From JAWLGJ01 sp041685145 (GTDB taxonomy: Bacteria > Pseudomonadota > Alphaproteobacteria > Rhodospirillales > Magnetospirillaceae), in NCBI GenBank assembly GCA_041685145.1, contig JAWLGJ010000076.1, forward strand, positions 1-8,599: a stretch of DNA of 8,599 bases, read 5' to 3'. The notes under the pieces are model-generated. The model was not told the origin of the DNA and searched no databases. It saw nothing but the letters and a program-made list of their open reading frames with translations. This document shows positions 4,425-8,599 of this stretch, in pieces; positions within the stretch are counted from its first letter, which is position 1; the number at the start of each line of letters is the position of its first letter. The position numbers and the translations under genes are program-made.

Positions 4425-6842
4425 CTATTGCAGGGGGAAGCCGTGGCGCCGGCCCGGCTCCAGGTCATGGCGGCGCCCGCGGATGCACACCGGCACCGCC
4501 ATCGTCCAGCTGGGATGCACCTCGATGTGGATTTCGCGCGGGGTGATCTCGACGTCCAACCAGTGGCCGAGATAGCGCAGGCGGAAGCTCATGCACCGCA
4601 GGCGCTCGACCAGGACGGGGTCGAAATGCAGCATCCCGTCGCGCAGCTCCAGCCCGGTGAAGCAGCGCTGCACCAGATCGACGGTGCCGGCCATGGCGCC
4701 GAGATGGATGCCCTCGGCGGTGGTGCCGCCCTGGATGTCCTCGATGTCGGAGGTCAGCGCCTGCGTGAACAGCTCCCAGGCCCGTTCGGGGTGCGAGCGC
4801 GCCAGCACCCAGGAATGCACGATGTAGGACAGCGTCGAGCCGTGGGAGGTGCGGGCCAGGTAGTAGTCGACGTTCCTGTGCCACATGGCGTCGGTGAACT
4901 CGTAGCCCAGGCGGGCGAAAAGCTCGGTCAGGCGCGTACGCGAAAACACATAGAACAGCATCAGCACGTCGGCCTGCTTGGACAGCTTGTAGCGGTTGGG
5001 GGTGTCGCCCTCGGCCTCCAGGATGCGGTCCAGGCGCTGGATGTCGCCGTATTTGGCGCGGTAGCCGTCCCAGTCGAACTCCTCCAGGCGCTCATAGCCC
5101 TCGAACTGGCTGATGATGCCCTCGTCGTGGAACGGCACGAACATGCGCCGGCCGATGTCGCGCCAGCGCTCGCGCTCCTCGGCGGCGATGCCCAGCCCCT
5201 CCTCCAGTTCGCGGCGGTGGGTCTCGTCGAGGACGTCCAGGGCCTCCTCGACGGCGCCCATCAGCCAGGCCACCAGCACATTGGTGTAGGCGTTGTTGCT
5301 CAGCCCCGGCGTCTCGGCGTCGGGATAGGCGTCGTGGTACTCGTCGGGGCCCATGACCTGATGGATCTCGTAGCGGCCGCGGGCGGGGTTGAACTCGGCC
5401 AGCGAGGCGAACAGGCGGGCGATTTCCACCAGCATCTCGGCGCCGCGAATGGCCAGGAACTGCTTCTCGCCGCTGATGAGGTAATAGCGCCAGACATTGA
5501 GGGCGATGGCGAGGCCGACATGGCGCTGCTGCCAGCTGTAATCCGGCAGCCAACGCCCCGAGCGGGGGTTGAGGTGCACCTGCTGGGTTTCCTCGCGCCC
5601 GTCCGAGCCGCTCTGCCAGGGAAACATCGCGCCCTTCAGCCCGGCGTCGCGGGCGGCGAGACGGGCGCGGTCGAGGCGGTTGTAGCGGTAGCGCAGCATG
5701 GCGCGGGCAAGCTGCGGCAGGCGGAAATCGATGAAGGGCAGGATGAACAGCTCGTCCCAGAAGACGTGCCCACGATAGGCCTCGCCGTGCCAGCCGCGCG
5801 CCGGCACGCCGACATCCATGTCGATGGTGTTGGGCGACAGCGTCTGCAACAGATGCATGATATGCAGGCGCAGGATCATCTGGGCGTTGTGATCGCCGTC
5901 GGTAAGCACGATGTCGCAGCGGTGCCACAGCCGCCGCCAGGCGCGGGCGTGGGTCTCCAGCAGCGCCTCGAACCCCGGGGCCAGATCGATCGAATCGCGC
6001 GCCGCCAGGTCGGGCGAGGCGATGGCAAGATCGCGCGAGGTGTAGAGCGCCACCGTCTTCTCGGCGGTCACGGCCTCGCCGGCGGCCAGGTGCAGCGAGA
6101 ACATCTGGGCGACGAGGCCGCCGTCCGTCACCGGCTCGGGCCTCGCCTCCAGGCGGCGGCCGTCGGCGAAGAGGCGGGTGCGCGCCGCCTGGGCGATGCG
6201 CAGGCGCGACTGGGCGGTCTCGGTCACCAGGGCGATCATTTCGTCGTCGGAACGGGCGCCGGCGAAGGGCTCGGCGGCGTGCACGAGCAGATGCGAACTC
6301 CCCAGGGCGCGGTAGCGCTTGACGCCGGCGTTGATCACCCGCCCGTCGAGGCCCGAGAGGATGTCGAGGCGGTCGGACCAGTTCTCGGCGGTGATGGTGA
6401 ATTCGATGGCGGCGCGATGCGCCTCGCCCATGTGCACCAGGCGGCGCGAGACCACCGAGGTCTGGCGGTCCTTCTTGTCGCGCACGCGCAGGCTGGTGAC
6501 CAGCAGGCCGCGGCGGATGTCGAGTTCCTGGCGGAAGGACAGGATGTCGCAGGCCATGAGGCTGAACCAGTCGCCGCCGCCGATGCGGAAGGTCAGCAGC
6601 AGCCAGTTGGGCAGGTTGACGAGATCCTCGTTCTCGATGGCACGTCCGGCGATCTCGGTTTGCAGGCGGTTGTAGCCGCCGGCGAGATAGGTGCCGGGGT
6701 AATGGGTGTCGTCGGCCTGGGCCCATTCGAAGGCGCCGCGGGTGCAGAAACAGCCGTTGCCCAGGGTCAGCAGGGTCTCGCGCACCCCCTGGTGGCCGGG
6801 TTCGAAACCGTCATAGATCAGGCTCCAGTTGCCTTGGTTCAT
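4425..6842 (-). CDS. Glycoside hydrolase family 65 phosphorylase (trehalose-phosphorylase-like)
   Basis: GH65 enzymes mostly cleave alpha-glucosides such as trehalose, maltose or kojibiose with inorganic phosphate, inverting to beta-glucose-1-phosphate. The 805-residue product has the full architecture: an N-terminal beta-sandwich (about 1-270, with TLGNG at 26-30 and HYPGTYLAGGYNRL at 47-60), a linker helix region, the (alpha/alpha)6 catalytic barrel (about 320-720) and a small C-terminal beta domain. Seen directly: FWDELFILPF at 361-370, GAMFPWQSGSDGREETQ at 404-420, the general acid E501 in VMGPDEYHD, the phosphate-site elements KQAD (622-625) and SHGST (666-670), and TTAEGIHLGAMAGT at 707-720. 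Retention of these suggests a phosphorylase and not a hydrolase. ATG at 6842 overlaps the otsB stop by 4 bp, with GGAAAGG 8 nt upstream. Trehalose is the likeliest substrate from its neighbours; kojibiose, maltose or another glucoside cannot be excluded. Confidence 0.88.
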   Translation of the reverse strand: MNQGNWSLIYDGFEPGHQGVRETLLTLGNGCFCTRGAFEWAQADDTHYPGTYLAGGYNRLQTEIAGRAIENEDLVNLPNWLLLTFRIGGGDWFSLMACDILSFRQELDIRRGLLVTSLRVRDKKDRQTSVVSRRLVHMGEAHRAAIEFTITAENWSDRLDILSGLDGRVINAGVKRYRALGSSHLLVHAAEPFAGARSDDEMIALVTETAQSRLRIAQAARTRLFADGRRLEARPEPVTDGGLVAQMFSLHLAAGEAVTAEKTVALYTSRDLAIASPDLAARDSIDLAPGFEALLETHARAWRRLWHRCDIVLTDGDHNAQMILRLHIMHLLQTLSPNTIDMDVGVPARGWHGEAYRGHVFWDELFILPFIDFRLPQLARAMLRYRYNRLDRARLAARDAGLKGAMFPWQSGSDGREETQQVHLNPRSGRWLPDYSWQQRHVGLAIALNVWRYYLISGEKQFLAIRGAEMLVEIARLFASLAEFNPARGRYEIHQVMGPDEYHDAYPDAETPGLSNNAYTNVLVAWLMGAVEEALDVLDETHRRELEEGLGIAAEERERWRDIGRRMFVPFHDEGIISQFEGYERLEEFDWDGYRAKYGDIQRLDRILEAEGDTPNRYKLSKQADVLMLFYVFSRTRLTELFARLGYEFTDAMWHRNVDYYLARTSHGSTLSYIVHSWVLARSHPERAWELFTQALTSDIEDIQGGTTAEGIHLGAMAGTVDLVQRCFTGLELRDGMLHFDPVLVERLRCMSFRLRYLGHWLDVEITPREIHIEVHPSWTMAVPVCIRGRRHDLEPGRRHGFPLQ

Positions 6843-7660
6843 CGCGCCAGCCTTTCCAGCAGTTCCAGGACCGCGTCGGGATCGTCGAGGCGGAAATCCG
6901 CCACCGTCGGCCGGTCCTCGTCGGCATCGGCGACGACGAAGCCCAGGCCGCGGCCGTGCAGGGTGCGAAAGGCGTCCTCGTCGGTGACGTCGTCGCCGAT
7001 GAAGACCGGCACCGTGTCGTCGCGGTCGAGGCCCAGCGTTTCCAGGAGCCACAGCACCGCGCGGCCCTTGTGCCAGTCGATGTCGGGCTGGATTTCCAGC
7101 ACCATCTTGCCGGGCTTGGCCTTGAGGCCGGGATGCGCCGCGACCACCGCCGCCACCGCCTGGCGCACCTCGTCGGCGCGCCCGGGCGGCACCAGCCGGT
7201 AATGGGCGGCGATGGAGAACTTCTTGCGCTCGATCAGGCTGCCCGGCACGGAGTCGAGGCGGCGGTGCAGGTCGGTCTCGACGGCGTCGAGGGCCGCGCC
7301 GACGTCGCCGCCGGCGGCGCTGTGGATGACGCGGCCGCCGGGGGCGGCGATGTCGAAGCCGTGGCTGCCGGCCACGGTCAGGGTGTCGATGCCCACCAGC
7401 CGCGCGACGTCGGCGCGGTCGCGGCCGCTGATCACCGCCACCGGCAGCCGCGCCGCCACGCGGGCGACGGTCGCGCGCGCCGCCTCCGACAGCACGGCGA
7501 GGTCGGGGCGGTCGACGATCGGCGTCAGGGTGCCGTCATAGTCGAGGAACAGCGCCGGACGGCGGCCGCGCAGGGCGGCCGCGACGGCATCGAAATCGGT
7601 CAGCGCCGGCGGCACGTCGCGCGCCGGGCGCGGCGTCGGCTGGGGGTGCGGATCAGTCAA
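6839..7660 (-). CDS. otsB: Trehalose-6-phosphate phosphatase (OtsB, HAD superfamily)
   Basis: OtsB removes the phosphate from trehalose-6-phosphate in the cytosol. The 273-residue product is about normal length and has all HAD motifs: motif I DYDGTLTP at 40-47 (nucleophile D40, acid D42), motif II ISGRD at 77-81, a lysine in DWHKGRAV near 198, and motif IV GDDVTDEDAF at 222-231. ERKKFSIAAHYR at 144-155 is typical of OtsB. The chosen start is TTG at 7660: GGGAGAG lies 7 nt upstream, the gene overlaps the preceding stop by 8 bp, and no ATG is in frame nearby. A GTG at 7615 (residue 16) is the alternative and would trim a Pro-rich leader. No otsA (trehalose-6-phosphate synthase) is in the window, so the source of substrate is unknown. 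Confidence 0.9.
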   Translation of the reverse strand: MTDPHPQPTPRPARDVPPALTDFDAVAAALRGRRPALFLDYDGTLTPIVDRPDLAVLSEAARATVARVAARLPVAVISGRDRADVARLVGIDTLTVAGSHGFDIAAPGGRVIHSAAGGDVGAALDAVETDLHRRLDSVPGSLIERKKFSIAAHYRLVPPGRADEVRQAVAAVVAAHPGLKAKPGKMVLEIQPDIDWHKGRAVLWLLETLGLDRDDTVPVFIGDDVTDEDAFRTLHGRGLGFVVADADEDRPTVADFRLDDPDAVLELLERLAR

Positions 7661-8393
7661 GGCTCAACTCTCCCAGGTCGTTGACGACGATGTCGGCGCC
7701 GGCGGCGGCCAGGGCGTCGCGCCCGGCGCCGCGGTCGACGCCGATGACGAGGCGAAACCCTCCGGCGGCGCCGGCCCGCACGCCCGAGATGGCGTCCTCG
7801 GCGACGGCGCAGTCGGCGGGCGCCGCCGCCAGCAGCCGCGCGGCGTGCACGAAGGTGTCGGGGGCCGGCTTGCCCGCCAGGCCGGCGCGCACGGCGTCCT
7901 CGCCGTCGATAATGGCGTCGAAGAGGGCGGTGAGCCCGGCGCGGGCGAGGATGGGGCGGCAGTTCTTGGACGAGGACACCACCGCCCGGCGCACCCCGCG
8001 CGCCCGCAGCTCTTCCACGAGGCGCAGCGCGCCGGGGAAGACCTCGACGCCGCGCTCGTCGAGCAGGCGGCGGAACCAGATGTTCTTGCGGGCGCCCAGG
8101 CCCCACACCGTCTCGGCCTCGGCCCCGTCGTCGGGGCGGCCCTCCGGCAGGGCGATGCCGCGGGCGCGCAGAAACATGCGGATGCCGTCCAGCCGCGGGA
8201 GCCCGTCGACATGGCGCAAATAGTCCTCCTCGCCGAAGGGGGCGGCGGCGGGGCCGGCGGCGTGGCGGGCGACAACCTCGTCGAACAGCCGCTTCCAGGC
8301 CTCGAAATGCAGCCCGGCGGTGCGGGTGATCACCCCGTCGAGGTCGAAAATGACCGCCGCCAGGTCGGCGGGCAGACGCGTCGTCTCCCCCAC
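7653..8393 (-). CDS. pgmB: Beta-phosphoglucomutase family HAD protein
   Basis: Beta-phosphoglucomutase converts beta-glucose-1-phosphate to glucose-6-phosphate through an aspartyl-phosphate, the natural next step after an inverting GH65 phosphorylase. The 246-residue product shows FDLDGVITRT at 16-25 (nucleophile D17, acid/base D19), H29 and W33 in the cap hinge, the cap signature VDGLPRLDGIRMFL at 62-75, motif II VVSSSKN at 138-144, K175 in GKPAPD and motif IV AEDAISGV at 198-205. Presence of the second aspartate (D19) and the cap motif favours a mutase over a simple phosphatase. The start is GTG at 8393, with GGGAGGG 7 nt upstream. It is the first gene of the operon and overlaps otsB by 8 bp. 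A broader sugar-phosphatase role cannot be excluded. Confidence 0.85.
   Translation of the reverse strand: MGETTRLPADLAAVIFDLDGVITRTAGLHFEAWKRLFDEVVARHAAGPAAAPFGEEDYLRHVDGLPRLDGIRMFLRARGIALPEGRPDDGAEAETVWGLGARKNIWFRRLLDERGVEVFPGALRLVEELRARGVRRAVVSSSKNCRPILARAGLTALFDAIIDGEDAVRAGLAGKPAPDTFVHAARLLAAAPADCAVAEDAISGVRAGAAGGFRLVIGVDRGAGRDALAAAGADIVVNDLGELSLD
7668..7674 (-). promoter_or_regulatory. Ribosome binding site selecting the TTG start of otsB
   Basis: GGGAGAG on the minus strand ends 7 nt before TTG at 7660, inside the 3' end of the preceding gene. It is the main reason for preferring TTG at 7660 over GTG at 7615. Confidence 0.55.
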
Positions 8394-8599
8394 GCGCGTT
8401 CCCTCCCCATCCGGCGACCGCGGCGGCGGCGACGGGGCTGGGCCGGCGCGGACGCGCCGCCCCCGCAGCCGGTCGGCCGGGCTGTGACTATCCCCCGTCC
8501 GTCCAGGCTCGCAGAGTTTAGAAAAGGGTTAAAGCCCAAAAATGGCCGCGCGCGCGGCGGCAGTGGCTAGCGGCGGCTTTGTTGCCGTCGCGCAACGAC
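8394..8599. other. Leader and likely promoter region of the pgmB-otsB-GH65 operon
   Basis: These 206 bp upstream of the operon hold no supported gene. A short AT-rich patch (about 8515-8543), striking against the GC-rich surroundings, contains TAAACT on the minus strand (8520-8515) that could be a -10. No good -35 lies 17 bp away, so the promoter is tentative. An inverted repeat GTTGC-N6-GCAAC (8581-8596) near the right edge might be an operator but has only 5-bp arms. Confidence 0.35.
8401..8407 (-). promoter_or_regulatory. Ribosome binding site of the pgmB-type gene
   Basis: GGGAGGG on the minus strand lies 7 nt before the GTG at 8393. It supports that non-ATG start, since no in-frame ATG exists between it and the HAD motif I. 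Confidence 0.6.

Noticed and set aside
4428..7202. Open frame of 924 codons on the plus strand, antisense to the GH65 and otsB genes
   Set aside because: Its product is low-complexity (rich in His, Ala, Gly, Gln, Val), it lies opposite genes with clear catalytic motifs, and long antisense frames are expected at this GC content.
8483..8488. TGTGAC half-site resembling the CRP-like operator upstream of the trehalose operon
   Set aside because: The matching TCACA half is absent at the required spacing.
8521..8537. Possible terminator hairpin GGGTTAAAGCCC in the AT-rich patch
   Set aside because: The stem has only three or four pairs including a wobble pair, too weak for an intrinsic terminator.
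8542..8599. Rightward open frame beginning with ATG at 8542 and running off the window
   Set aside because: Only 19 codons are visible, the nearest AGGG is 14 nt away, and the Ala-rich peptide has no recognisable feature.

Overview
The window is very GC-rich and densely packed, with overlapping or nearly touching genes. The gene families (a Sco copper chaperone beside a DsbD_2/COG2836 membrane protein, a cobalamin-pathway CobB/CbiA amidotransferase, TadE/TadG-type pilus proteins and a GH65/trehalose-phosphatase/beta-phosphoglucomutase set) suggest a free-living alphaproteobacterium, perhaps of Rhodospirillales type. The lineage is inferred from gene content and composition and was not tested. 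No rRNA, tRNA, CRISPR array, insertion sequence or prophage gene is visible.

Left block (1-2025, minus strand). A probable operon is read right to left: a COG2836/DsbD_2 membrane protein carrying an HCTGMCGP motif, then a Sco1/SenC copper chaperone, then the N-terminal half of cobB/cbiA, which runs off the left edge. Gaps are 26 and 7 bp. The first two genes point to copper delivery to a cytochrome c oxidase. The third makes the a,c-diamide of the corrin ring in B12 synthesis.

Divergent control region (2026-2225). It holds a near-perfect CRP-type palindrome (TGTGAC-N4-GTCACA) flanked by two sigma70-like promoters, each with a 17-bp spacer, one facing each way. Three odd-length palindromes follow at and below the rightward promoter. 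This is the most regulation-rich stretch of the window.

Middle block (2226-4403, plus strand). Three genes encode a TadG-like Tad-domain protein and two TadE-type pseudopilins, the last two overlapping by 4 bp. The pilus motor, secretin, prepilin peptidase and major pilin genes are not in the window.

Right block (4425-8393, minus strand). A tightly overlapped operon encodes a beta-phosphoglucomutase-type HAD enzyme, an OtsB-type trehalose-6-phosphate phosphatase and a GH65 family glycoside phosphorylase. A simple joint role is T6P to trehalose, phosphorolysis to beta-glucose-1-phosphate plus glucose, and isomerisation to glucose-6-phosphate. The GH65 substrate is inferred only from this context. 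The order and combined size match, from memory, the single three-domain mycobacterial protein OtsB1 (Rv2006). The last 206 bp hold the leader and probable promoter of this operon and no supported gene.
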